Positions 1 through 7,990 of a stretch of DNA of 31,517 nucleotides are shown piece by piece; position 1 is the stretch's first letter, and every line of letters starts with the position of its first letter. Where the stretch lies: contig CABSRC010000004.1 in the NCBI GenBank assembly GCA_902480035.1, forward strand, positions 1 through 31,517, given 5' to 3'. Made by a program: the position numbers and the translations under genes. Source of the stretch: an uncultured Streptococcus sp. Lineage in GTDB: Bacteria > Bacillota > Bacilli > Lactobacillales > Streptococcaceae. Below the pieces are notes generated by a model, which was not told where the DNA came from, did no database searches, and saw nothing but the letters and a program-made list of their open reading frames with translations.

Positions 1-137
1 CCCACCTCCGCACAGTTGAGTAGGGCTGTAAAAGCTGATGAAATCAGCGTAGTAGAGCCCACTCAACCACTGCGTCTTGCTCGACAATCCAAAAACAATT
101 AAGAGGCTAGGACTTTTGTCCCAGCCTTTATTCGATT
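1..137 (-). repeat. Three-hairpin intergenic repeat, copy 1 (cut by window edge)
   Basis: This is the same sequence as the copies at 10218-10396 and 16716-16892, starting at the internal CCCACCTCC; the distal hairpin lies beyond the window start. Two hairpins are visible. One is a long arm with outer TTGAGTAGGGCT/AGCCCACTCAA and inner GCTGAT/ATCAGC. The other is a terminator-like stem, read leftward as AGGCTGGGAC-AAAA-GTCCTAGCCT followed by a T-rich stretch. It lies about 45 bases past the stop of the YesL-like gene, so it may end the transporter transcript. Confidence 0.85.
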
Positions 138-178
138 TAAATAATATTCCGTAAAACATACGCCCCACTTGCTTGACC

Positions 179-817
179 TTATTTTTCAAAGACTCCTCCT
201 TCTTGGATCCTTGAAAAGATCTTATCGGTCAGTCGAACATTCAAGAAGCTCCACAGGGCAAAACCTCCAAAGGTAAAGAGATAAATAGCTGTCAGTAACC
301 GTTCAGGACTACTGAGACTGATATAAACTACTGCCAGATTGAAGAAAATAAGAAAGATGGTTTGAATTGGATTTAAAAGAGCAATGAGGAAACTATTTAG
401 ACAGACCTTTCTTGTAGGATCTTCAAAGAGGCCGATATAAGGGAAGATCAAGGTCATCCCTCCACATAGAAGGACGATAAAGGGAAGCAAGATCCAAATC
501 CCATACTCACTTAAGAAGTCCGTATTTGAAAAAAGACAGTAATCCAGATAAAGAAGGGCAGATAGTCCTAGACAAGTCAGCCAAATCACCGTCGCTTGCT
601 TGAAATTAGCGCGAAAGAGACGGAAAAAATGAAAAACGATATCCGTATCTTCCCCTTTCAACAAGCGGTGCCACATGGTTGCTAAAGCCGTAAGCGATGC
701 ACCGATCGTGAGAATTGGAAGGCAGCAAACGATAAACAAGGTGTTCAAGATAATGATGTCTGTCAACCGGGTCAAGGTCTTGACCAAGCGTCCATCCAAT
801 GAAAATAATTTTTGCAT
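179..817 (-). CDS. YesL-like (DUF624) membrane protein
   Basis: Polytopic membrane protein of the YesL/DUF624 type, about 212 residues with some five hydrophobic segments (for example IIILNTLFIVCCLPILTIG near the N-terminus). YesL proteins are habitually encoded with LplA/B/C-type sugar transporters and YesMN two-component systems; their biochemical role is not established. The ATG at 817 is preferred because AAGGAG sits six bases upstream. A longer frame opens with GTG at 871 but lacks a well-placed ribosome site. It is the last gene of the leftward transporter operon, separated from the binding-protein gene by a strong hairpin. The family call rests on sequence character plus context. Confidence 0.75.
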   Translation of the reverse strand: MQKLFSLDGRLVKTLTRLTDIIILNTLFIVCCLPILTIGASLTALATMWHRLLKGEDTDIVFHFFRLFRANFKQATVIWLTCLGLSALLYLDYCLFSNTDFLSEYGIWILLPFIVLLCGGMTLIFPYIGLFEDPTRKVCLNSFLIALLNPIQTIFLIFFNLAVVYISLSSPERLLTAIYLFTFGGFALWSFLNVRLTDKIFSRIQEGGVFEK

Positions 818-870
818 CTTCTTCTCCTTGTTCTTCATCTCTATTTTCTTCCACTTCCTCCAAGGAAGCA

Positions 871-893
871 CTCAGGGGCTTTAGGCCCCTGAG
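871..893 (-). terminator. Intra-operon hairpin after the binding-protein gene
   Basis: Perfect nine-base stem CTCAGGGGC/GCCCCTGAG with a five-base loop, without a following T-run on the minus strand. It lies 30 bases after the stop of the solute-binding protein gene and before the YesL-like gene. Lacking a U-tract, it is more likely a 3'-end stabiliser or partial terminator that raises binding-protein mRNA relative to the last gene than a full terminator. Confidence 0.6.
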
Positions 894-922
894 TTACTTA
901 CTTGAATCCATTTAGACTCCTG

Positions 923-2485
923 TTACTTCACTTCTTTTTGGTAACGATCATAGGCATCCTGTTGAATCTTCATAAAGTCATCAATGCCCATCTTCTTCAA
1001 TGTTGCTTTGTAATCGTCCCAATCCTTTTCGACGCCCCCTTCGACTACCCATTTAGAAGCTTGTTGGGTAACATAGGAGTTGATATCGACATAAATAGAG
1101 GACAATTTGTTCAATTCTTCTTGAGAGTAGATGACATTTGGATATGCTGGCAAAGCGTATTGTTTCAATTCTTTGTCCATCTTCAATTTGAGGCCATCAC
1201 CTTGCGTTTGGTCGATGTCGACATGACTATTGATATCATCTGACACATATTTTGGTCCAAAGTCACGAAGGGAATTAATCCAAGCCCATTCATCGGCAGA
1301 TTTACCATCTTTTGGAGCCAAGACCTTGTACTTGTCACCATCTTTTTCAGTTGCAATGCCAAAGGATCCATAGAAGTTTTGGATGCTGGCATCGTCCGTG
1401 TAGAATTTATCCAACCATTTGAGCAATTTTGCAGGGTCCTTGCACTTATTCGTGATCAGTATTTCATTGCGTCCATAGTTCAAATGATCTGGGTCAGAAA
1501 TGACATATTGTTTGCCATCCGGGCCTTTCAATGCTGGGAGAGGAGCATATTCGCTGGCATGTTGGCCAAAGGTTGCATCTGCTGTCCAACCACTTGACAC
1601 ACCGACACGCGCCACACCCTTATCCATCCGTTTGGCAACAGACATGGAGGTATCTTCTGTAAAGAGTTCAGGGTCGATCAAGCCTTTCTTGTAGGCTTCA
1701 TGCATCGCCGCTATCCCTTGTTTATAACTTTCTTCTGTTCGTAGATAGACCGGCTTGCCATCTTTGACGGACATTTCATAGGTATTATCTCCACCCAGAC
1801 GGTTGTTGAATGGCAAAATATAAGAGAAGGTCGGATCAAAGTTACCAGAGCCAAATGGAATTTCATCATTGACATCGCCATTGCCATTAGCATCCTTATC
1901 CTTAAATGCTTGTAAAACAGTCACCAATTCATCATAGGTTTCCGGCATCTTCAAGCCAAGGTTGTCCAACCATTTCTTATTAATAAAGAGTTGGTTGCCG
2001 ACGATTGGCCGCATTGGCAATTTCTTAGGCAGGCTGTAAATATGACCATCTGGGTTGGTCACCATGGCTTTTAATTTCGGTTCTTTTTCAAAGGCCTTGT
2101 TCAAGTTTGGCATATTATCCTTGATCAAGTCTTCCAATGGAATGAACATGTTTTGGTTCTGAGCGATTTCAGAATCCGTGAAGGCATTGGATCCCAAGAA
2201 AGCGTCTGGTAAATCTCCACTGGCAACAAGAACAGATTTCTTATCAGACCAGTCTGCAGCCACCATGGTATCCCATTTGATCTTGATACCTGATTCCTTG
2301 GCTGAATCATCTAGAAAACCTTTGTGATAGTCTTCCCCCCAATCCGACCAACGAACGGTCGTGATCTTGAAGGTATTTCCATCATTCTTGTCATTGCTTG
2401 ATTTATTTGTGGAAGCTCCACAAGCCGTCAAGCCAGCTAAAGCAGCTGCTCCAAGGAGCAGATAGGCAAATTTCCTGTTTTTCAT
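923..2485 (-). CDS. Carbohydrate ABC transporter solute-binding lipoprotein (LplA type)
   Basis: Extracellular binding lipoprotein, 520 residues, larger than typical mono/disaccharide binders and in the range of LplA/YtcQ-type oligosaccharide receptors. It has a lipoprotein signal peptide with lipobox LTAC (Cys22), then an extracellular solute-binding family 1 body. A Ca-binding-like loop DKDANGNGDVNDE occurs near residues 196-208. AGGAGA lies five bases before the ATG. It follows the two permease genes by 9 bases. The ligand cannot be read from sequence; no glycosidase is in the window to hint at it. It should be anchored outside the membrane and hand sugar to the permease pair. Confidence 0.85.
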   Translation of the reverse strand: MKNRKFAYLLLGAAALAGLTACGASTNKSSNDKNDGNTFKITTVRWSDWGEDYHKGFLDDSAKESGIKIKWDTMVAADWSDKKSVLVASGDLPDAFLGSNAFTDSEIAQNQNMFIPLEDLIKDNMPNLNKAFEKEPKLKAMVTNPDGHIYSLPKKLPMRPIVGNQLFINKKWLDNLGLKMPETYDELVTVLQAFKDKDANGNGDVNDEIPFGSGNFDPTFSYILPFNNRLGGDNTYEMSVKDGKPVYLRTEESYKQGIAAMHEAYKKGLIDPELFTEDTSMSVAKRMDKGVARVGVSSGWTADATFGQHASEYAPLPALKGPDGKQYVISDPDHLNYGRNEILITNKCKDPAKLLKWLDKFYTDDASIQNFYGSFGIATEKDGDKYKVLAPKDGKSADEWAWINSLRDFGPKYVSDDINSHVDIDQTQGDGLKLKMDKELKQYALPAYPNVIYSQEELNKLSSIYVDINSYVTQQASKWVVEGGVEKDWDDYKATLKKMGIDDFMKIQQDAYDRYQKEVK

Positions 2486-2494
2486 GATCTTCTC

Positions 2495-3391
2495 CTATTC
2501 TTTCAAGGCCCCTATCATGACACCTTGATTAAAGTATTTTTGGACGAATGGATACAGCATCATAATCGGTGCTGTTGAGATAACGATGGCTGCATATTTC
2601 ATCATATCAGCCTTAATACGGAGGTCAGAAGCTACCTCCCCTGTTGCTTGCGATTGCAACATTTGATTACTAATTAAGAGACGGCGCAGGATCAATTGCA
2701 GGGGTTGAAGATTTTCATTGGTCAAATAAATCAAGGCATTGAACCAAGAATTCCAGATCCCTACTGCTGTCCAAAGTCCAATAACGGCAATAATAGCCTT
2801 GGACAAGGGGAGCACGATCTTTCTAAAGTAATAAATGGTTCCGCACCCATCGATCTGGGCGGCTTCCCACATCCCTTCTGGAATACTATTGTTAAAGAAA
2901 GTCCGAGCTACAACGATATTGTAAGGAGATACTGCAAACGGTACGACCATTACCCAGAAGGTGTCGACCAAGCCCAATTGTTTCACTGTCAAATAAATGG
3001 GAATCAAGCCCCCAGAGACGAACATGGGAACGATAAAGAAGACACTGACCCATTTCTTAGCAAAGAGGTCCTTTCGCGACAAGGCGTAACCAGCCGGGAT
3101 ATTAATGACCAGGGCAACGATGGTCCCTACAACCGTGTAGAGGATGGTGTTAAGATAGCTCTTTAGAAACAAAGGCTGCTCAATCAAACGTTGATAGCCG
3201 TCTAGTCGCCATTCCCTCGGGATAAACCAAACCTTACCAGTTGCTACATCAGACGGATTACTAAAGGAGGCAATGATAACAAACCACAAAGGGTAGACAA
3301 TCAAGAGAATCAAGCAAATCGCTAGACCATAGATAAAAATATCAAAGAGGATTTCTGACTTGGTCTTTCTCGCATGTTGAAACAATTTCAC
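2495..3391 (-). CDS. Carbohydrate ABC permease, LplC/YtcP (MalG-like) type
   Basis: Inner-membrane permease of a CUT1-type sugar importer, 298 residues with about six transmembrane segments. The EAA loop that docks the ATPase is visible as WEAAQIDGCGTIYYFRKIVL followed by P. The start is GTG at 3391, with AGGAGG about seven bases upstream. It lies 15 bases after the first permease gene and 9 before the binding-protein gene, so it is cotranscribed with them. It should pair with the LplB-type permease as a heterodimer. No ATP-binding subunit is encoded nearby. Confidence 0.88.
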   Translation of the reverse strand: MKLFQHARKTKSEILFDIFIYGLAICLILLIVYPLWFVIIASFSNPSDVATGKVWFIPREWRLDGYQRLIEQPLFLKSYLNTILYTVVGTIVALVINIPAGYALSRKDLFAKKWVSVFFIVPMFVSGGLIPIYLTVKQLGLVDTFWVMVVPFAVSPYNIVVARTFFNNSIPEGMWEAAQIDGCGTIYYFRKIVLPLSKAIIAVIGLWTAVGIWNSWFNALIYLTNENLQPLQLILRRLLISNQMLQSQATGEVASDLRIKADMMKYAAIVISTAPIMMLYPFVQKYFNQGVMIGALKE

Positions 3392-3406
3392 AATTTCTCC
3401 TCCTTC

Positions 3407-4324
3407 CTAGAACAATCCCGTCTTGGTATAGCGTTTCGCAAACCAGTTGACCGACAGTAAGATGATCAAGTTGACCAAGGTATTAAAGAGACCGATCGCT
3501 GTCGAATAACTATATTGAAAATTAATCATCCCCACTTTGTAGACATAGGTCGAAATGATTTCACTTCCTGCCAGATTAAGTGGATTTTGCAAGAGCAAGA
3601 CCTTTTCAAAACCAACACTGAGTAGGCTTCCTGCTCTGAGAATCAAGAGAATCATCGCCGTTGGTAACAGTAAGGGTAAGTCAATATGACGGATTTTTTG
3701 CAATCGACTCGCCCCGTCCATGGTCGCTGCCTCATAAAAGGTCGGATCAATGGCCGATAGAGCGGCTAGATAGATGATACTATCCCAACCGATATGTTGC
3801 CAGACATCGCTCCAGACATAGACACCCGCAAAGCTACCTGGTTTAGATAAGAGGGCAGGCATCTTTAAGCCAACCAATTTGAGGACATTGGCTAACAGTC
3901 CACTACTTGGGGAGAGAAAGAGAATAATCATCCCACACATGACCATGGTCGAGATAAAATGAGGCAAATAAGTCGTTACTTGAAAGACTTTTTTGAACTT
4001 GCCCACACGAATCTGGTTGCAAATAATGGCTAGAACAATCGGCAAGGGAAAACCAACCAGAATACTGTAAATAGAAATTTTCAAGGTATTCTTCATGGTT
4101 GTCGCAAATTGGAAGGATGAGAAGAACTGGTTAAAATACTTGAGACCAGCCCAAGGACTTCCAAATATCCCAGTAGCGGGAGAGTAATCTTTAAAAGCGA
4201 TGACTAGACCCGCCATAGGGATATAGGCAAATAAAATCAATAAAATAATCGATGGCAGGAGCAGCACATATAAAGGAATATTTTTCTTAAATTTGCTCTG
4301 CTTCGCATTAACTTCGCTTTTCAT
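3407..4324 (-). CDS. Carbohydrate ABC permease, LplB/YteP (MalF-like) type
   Basis: First gene of the leftward transport operon; 305 residues with a basic N-terminus and six predicted transmembrane segments. The EAA loop reads FYEAATMDGASRLQKIRHID then LP, the site expected to contact the ATPase. AAGGAGG lies five bases before the ATG. It diverges from the two-component system across a 195-base regulatory region. It belongs to the LplB/YteP branch, usually found with YesMN regulators. The substrate is unknown. Confidence 0.88.
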   Translation of the reverse strand: MKSEVNAKQSKFKKNIPLYVLLLPSIILLILFAYIPMAGLVIAFKDYSPATGIFGSPWAGLKYFNQFFSSFQFATTMKNTLKISIYSILVGFPLPIVLAIICNQIRVGKFKKVFQVTTYLPHFISTMVMCGMIILFLSPSSGLLANVLKLVGLKMPALLSKPGSFAGVYVWSDVWQHIGWDSIIYLAALSAIDPTFYEAATMDGASRLQKIRHIDLPLLLPTAMILLILRAGSLLSVGFEKVLLLQNPLNLAGSEIISTYVYKVGMINFQYSYSTAIGLFNTLVNLIILLSVNWFAKRYTKTGLF

Positions 4325-4401
4325 AAGGCCCTCCTTTTCTTTCTCCTTTATTTTATAGGAATCCTTTCCATCTTTATAGAACTTTTTCGTGCATCTTCAT
4401 T

Positions 4402-4446
4402 CACTTTTCCGTTTTCTCCACACAAAAACATGCACTTTCCCGATTT
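4402..4446. promoter_or_regulatory. Candidate direct-repeat operator for the YesN-type regulator
   Basis: CACTTTTCCGTTTT (4402-4415) and CACTTTCCCGATTT (4433-4446) match at 12 of 14 bases and are 31 bp apart, three helical turns. They lie upstream of the leftward permease promoter, which has TATAAA-type -10 candidates (4373-4378 or 4352-4357) and no good -35, as expected of an activator-dependent promoter. AraC-family regulators commonly bind such direct repeats. The binding protein is an inference. Confidence 0.4.
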
Positions 4447-4473
4447 TTTTTACTTTAATATCGGTTTTGTTCA

Positions 4474-4487
4474 TGAATCCGTTTTCA
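4474..4487. promoter_or_regulatory. Catabolite-responsive element (cre) for CcpA
   Basis: TGAATCCGTTTTCA matches the cre consensus TGWAANCGNTNWCA at 13 of 14 positions; the reverse complement matches equally well. It covers the -35 area of the kinase promoter (-10 at 4496-4501) and sits inside the divergent control region, so CcpA bound here would block the two-component system and through it the transporter. Confidence 0.65.
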
Positions 4488-4492
4488 AATAG

Positions 4493-4501
4493 TGCTATAA
4501 T
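4493..4501 (+). promoter_or_regulatory. Extended -10 promoter of the two-component system
   Basis: TGCTATAAT is a perfect extended -10; no clear -35 is present at the usual distance. Transcription should start near 4508, giving a very short leader that begins at the GAGGTG ribosome site for the ATG at 4520. Confidence 0.6.
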
Positions 4502-4519
4502 ATATGTGAGGTGCTCATT

Positions 4520-6187
4520 ATGAAAGCTATTCACAGAAGTACACGAGATCACTCGATTCAATTTTTTTCGCGCCTACTCTTTCTCCTCTTAGTTGTCAAT
4601 ACCTTGATCAACCTTTTGATTGGTGGGATTAGCCGAAATTTTATTAAACACCAAAATATGCTCCATTTAGAGGACTCGATTCATATCTATGCGGATTCCT
4701 TAAATACAGAGCTTCACTCCGTTGAGCGTTTTATGTACAGTACCATTAGTCACAATGACTATTTGACAGAGCTCAATACTCCGCTTGATTTCACAGATTT
4801 TCATGAAAATCTAAAAAAACTGCGGATTGATTTCACGGAGTTTCAGTACCAGATGGATAGCCCCATTACCTTTTTCATAGAGACAAAAGATATCCCACAT
4901 TTTTTCAACGCTTCCAGTCTTCAACTGCCCTACCTGGACTATGTACAATTGAAAGATCATCTTAAAACCTATGACAAAGAAACAGACAAGACCCGTCAAA
5001 AATGGCAACGAATCAGCCTGAACCAGCATGATTATCTCTTGAAATCCCTTCATTACAAGGGCAAGGCTATCTATGCCATCATTTCTACCCAGGATATTTT
5101 AAGACCCTTGCAAAAGCTCAATATTGGAAAAAAAGGGCGCTTATCCATCGAACGCCCCAATCAGATCCATGCTACAGATTCCGTTATTCAAGCCGATAGC
5201 AATCAAACCCACCTGCCTTTTGATCTGTATGTGACGGTCGATTACGGGGACGTTTTCCGTACAAATATCGTACTGGAAACCCTTCTCTCCTTGGTCCCTT
5301 TGATCATCGCCGTTCTCTCCACCATTCTGATCCTTTATATTCGTCAACGGATGATCCAACCGATGAAACGACTCACCCAACGCCTTTCTCAGCTAGATGC
5401 TGCTTCTACCAAGCTAGATGTAATCGAAGACCAAGGGATCTTAGAGATCGATCAGGCCAATCACAAGCTCAATCAGGTTCTGATCCATATGAAAGACCTC
5501 CAAATTCGAGCCTACCACGCGCAACTCAATCTCAAAAAAGTCGAACTCAATTACCTCAAAAATCAAGTTCGACCCCATTTTTACCTCAACATGCTTTCCA
5601 TGATTCACAGCATGCTCCAAACCAAGGACTATAAGGAAATCGAGGAGTTGACCAAGGTGACTTCCAACTACTTGCGTCACCTCTTTCAAGCCAATCAAGA
5701 TTTCAATCGCTTAACAGATGAAATCCAACATATCCGAAATTACCTAGAAATCCAGAAAATCCGCTATGGGGACAGCATCCACTTTGACCTGGACTGGGAT
5801 CCTGGTCTGAAAGATGCGGCTATTCCCCCTCTGCTTTTACAAACCTTTGTGGAAAATGCCATCAAACACGGCTTTTCTTTCCAAGATTCCTTCCACATTC
5901 AGCTTTCCATTCATGAAGAAGCAAACCAACAGCTTGCCATTTCCCTTCAGGATAATGGACCCGGTTTTAGCTACGCTATCTTACAAGATCTAGCAGAGAA
6001 AAAATCCTTAGTCACTGAAAATGGCCACCACATTGGTTTGACCAATGCACGGGAGCGACTAGATCTCCTCTATCCAGATCACTACACGCTCCAATTTTCA
6101 AATGGATCCCAAGGAGGTGCCCGCATCCAACTGAGACTTCCTTATGAACCCTACAAAGGAGACACACATGAATATCCTACTCGTTGA
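4520..6187 (+). CDS. YesM-type sensor histidine kinase
   Basis: Membrane sensor kinase of the His_kinase (PF06580)/YesM type, 555 residues from the ATG at 4520, chosen because GAGGTG lies six bases upstream; a GTG frame opens nine bases earlier. Transmembrane segments lie near residues 16-38 and 250-274 and flank a roughly 210-residue extracellular sensor region. A HAMP-like linker (MIQPMKRLTQRL) follows. The phospho-acceptor His353 sits in NQVRPHFYLN. The ATPase domain shows the N-box (FVENAIKHGF), G1 (DNGPGF) and G2 (HIGLTNARERL). Its end overlaps the response-regulator start by 20 bases, so the pair is translationally coupled. It probably senses the sugar imported by the divergent transporter, possibly through the binding lipoprotein. 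Confidence 0.9.
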   Translation: MKAIHRSTRDHSIQFFSRLLFLLLVVNTLINLLIGGISRNFIKHQNMLHLEDSIHIYADSLNTELHSVERFMYSTISHNDYLTELNTPLDFTDFHENLKKLRIDFTEFQYQMDSPITFFIETKDIPHFFNASSLQLPYLDYVQLKDHLKTYDKETDKTRQKWQRISLNQHDYLLKSLHYKGKAIYAIISTQDILRPLQKLNIGKKGRLSIERPNQIHATDSVIQADSNQTHLPFDLYVTVDYGDVFRTNIVLETLLSLVPLIIAVLSTILILYIRQRMIQPMKRLTQRLSQLDAASTKLDVIEDQGILEIDQANHKLNQVLIHMKDLQIRAYHAQLNLKKVELNYLKNQVRPHFYLNMLSMIHSMLQTKDYKEIEELTKVTSNYLRHLFQANQDFNRLTDEIQHIRNYLEIQKIRYGDSIHFDLDWDPGLKDAAIPPLLLQTFVENAIKHGFSFQDSFHIQLSIHEEANQQLAISLQDNGPGFSYAILQDLAEKKSLVTENGHHIGLTNARERLDLLYPDHYTLQFSNGSQGGARIQLRLPYEPYKGDTHEYPTR

Positions 6188-7712
6188 CGATGATCGTTTT
6201 ATCATTAAAGCCCTACAGGAAACCATCCATTGGGAAGCCTTGGGCATTGAGCAGGTATATACCGCCTCCAGTCTGAGCCAAGCCCAAGCCATCATTCAAA
6301 GCCACCCGATTGCCCTCATGATCAGTGATATCGAGATGCCACAAGGCAGTGGGCTAGATCTCCTAGCCTGGGTCCGGTCAGAAAAATATGACATTCAAAC
6401 GATCTTCCTTACCAATTATGCTGATTTCAATTATGCCCAAAAAGCCATTGAACTCCAAAGTTTTGAATACTACCTCAAACCGATTGACCCCGACCGCTTA
6501 GAATTTATCATTCAAAAAGCCCTCAATAAGATCAAGCGCCACAAGAGTGCGACCCAATTAGCACAGCAAGGACAAAAAGAAGCTGAATTTTGGCATGACT
6601 ACTTGCGAAAACCGCGTCCATCTCAAGCAGAACAGCTCCTTCAAGAAGTAACAAAACGGGGTTATAGCCCCAAACCACATGAAGACTACCTCTTGCTCCT
6701 CATCACTCTCCACTTAGTTGAAGAAGACTTTCACCCCAGCGTCCCTTCTTGGCGCTTGCAGCTCCGCCATTGTATCAAGGATCTCTCCCTAGATTTCCCT
6801 GTCCACTACTGTGCCCTCAGTAAAATCGAAAGCCAGACCGATCGCTACCTCTGTCTCTTCAAAAAGAATCAGACTACAGAGTGTGCAGACTTCCTAAAGG
6901 CTATCCAGCAGAAGATCCAGCAAGACTTAGACCGATCCTCTATCCTTCTCTATTCAGATGCCATTTCCCTTAAGACGCTATTGATGCAGGCTCTGCAACT
7001 CTGCCAATACAGTGAAGAACAAGTCTTCCATTGGGACAGTATCCACTCCTATGCTTCTTTGGCTCCACAACCTCAAAAGCCTGCTCATCGGACATCGCTC
7101 ACTTTTACAAATCAGCTAGAGACAGAACAGCTCCTCCAAATCATCCATAGCATAGAGACTCAAGATCGCATCCCGCTCTCAGCTCTGAGTGAACTCCAGC
7201 TAGACTGGACCCAGCAAATTGGCATTTATCTGGACAAGAACGGCATTCTCGCCCACAAGTTATTTCAAAACAAACACCATCAATTTCTCTTCGAACGGCG
7301 GTTTCATGCCATCGAAGCTTTTGAAGCCTATATCGGAGATTACTGGAGCTCTGCTCGCCATTATGTGATCGATCTAGAACACCAATCCAATCTCATCCAA
7401 CGGATCACTGACTACATCGATCACCATTACAAGGAGGATATCAGTCGCACCAAGCTGGCAGAAATGGTTTTTCTTAGTCCAGATCATCTAGCGAGGATGT
7501 TTAAGCGCGACACCGGCGAAACACTGGTGAAATACATCACCGATAAACGGATGGCCGCCGCAAAAGAGATGCTATCGCAAAGCGATACCCCCATTTACCA
7601 AGTTGCCCTCCAGGTGGGATATGACAACTACTCCTACTTTACAAAGGCTTTTAAACAGAAGGTCGGCCTCTCCCCAGGAGATTACCGCAAACAATGCCAA
7701 GAAGCCTTTTAA
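6168..7712 (+). CDS. YesN-type response regulator with AraC DNA-binding domain
   Basis: Cytoplasmic response regulator of 514 residues. The N-terminal receiver (about 1-120) has the acidic cluster DDD at 7-9 and phospho-acceptor Asp54 in MISDIEMP. A poorly conserved middle region follows, then a C-terminal AraC/XylS double helix-turn-helix (about 415-510) ending VGYDNYSYFTKAFKQKVGLS. The ATG at 6168 is chosen for AAAGGAG six bases upstream and because MNILLVDDD is a normal receiver start; an upstream in-frame ATG at 6144 is less likely. It should activate the divergent permease/lipoprotein operon. Confidence 0.9.
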   Translation: MNILLVDDDRFIIKALQETIHWEALGIEQVYTASSLSQAQAIIQSHPIALMISDIEMPQGSGLDLLAWVRSEKYDIQTIFLTNYADFNYAQKAIELQSFEYYLKPIDPDRLEFIIQKALNKIKRHKSATQLAQQGQKEAEFWHDYLRKPRPSQAEQLLQEVTKRGYSPKPHEDYLLLLITLHLVEEDFHPSVPSWRLQLRHCIKDLSLDFPVHYCALSKIESQTDRYLCLFKKNQTTECADFLKAIQQKIQQDLDRSSILLYSDAISLKTLLMQALQLCQYSEEQVFHWDSIHSYASLAPQPQKPAHRTSLTFTNQLETEQLLQIIHSIETQDRIPLSALSELQLDWTQQIGIYLDKNGILAHKLFQNKHHQFLFERRFHAIEAFEAYIGDYWSSARHYVIDLEHQSNLIQRITDYIDHHYKEDISRTKLAEMVFLSPDHLARMFKRDTGETLVKYITDKRMAAAKEMLSQSDTPIYQVALQVGYDNYSYFTKAFKQKVGLSPGDYRKQCQEAF

Positions 7713-7720
7713 AACAAGAA

Positions 7721-7768
7721 AAAACCTTTGAAAAAGGATTTCTTTTCAAAGGTTTTATTTTCTTTTCT
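7721..7768. terminator. Bidirectional terminator between convergent genes
   Basis: Fourteen-base perfect stem AAAACCTTTGAAAA/TTTTCAAAGGTTTT (7721-7734 and 7743-7756) with T-rich DNA after it on the plus strand and an A-run before it. It ends the two-component operon and also covers the last codons of the leftward small membrane gene. Confidence 0.9.
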
Positions 7769-7952
7769 TTCTGATTTCTTTTTCAATGGCACTAGCAATT
7801 TTCTCCACCATATAGGCCGTCTGGAGATTGCGTAAGATCAAGAGGGCCCAAAAACATGTAAAGAGCATTTGACCCGCCATGGTCGCTTCATTGAAAAAGT
7901 ATGTCTCCATAGCAGTAAAGACTGCTATCACTGCAAATTGTTTTCTATTCAT
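7755..7952 (-). CDS. Small membrane protein of unknown function
   Basis: Predicted 65-residue protein with one or two hydrophobic stretches (IAVFTAMETYFF and MLFTCFWALLILRNL) and a strongly basic tail (KEIRKKRK), suggesting a small membrane protein with a cytoplasmic C-terminus. I do not recognise the family; several streptococci carry a small unknown gene beside dnaX. There is no ribosome site before the ATG. Instead an extended -10, TGGTAAAAT (7959-7967), ends six bases before it, which suggests a leaderless message. Its stop lies in the bidirectional terminator stem. Confidence 0.55.
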   Translation of the reverse strand: MNRKQFAVIAVFTAMETYFFNEATMAGQMLFTCFWALLILRNLQTAYMVEKIASAIEKEIRKKRK

Positions 7953-7990
7953 AAAATTATTTTACCATGATTCAGTAAAAAATTCATGTA

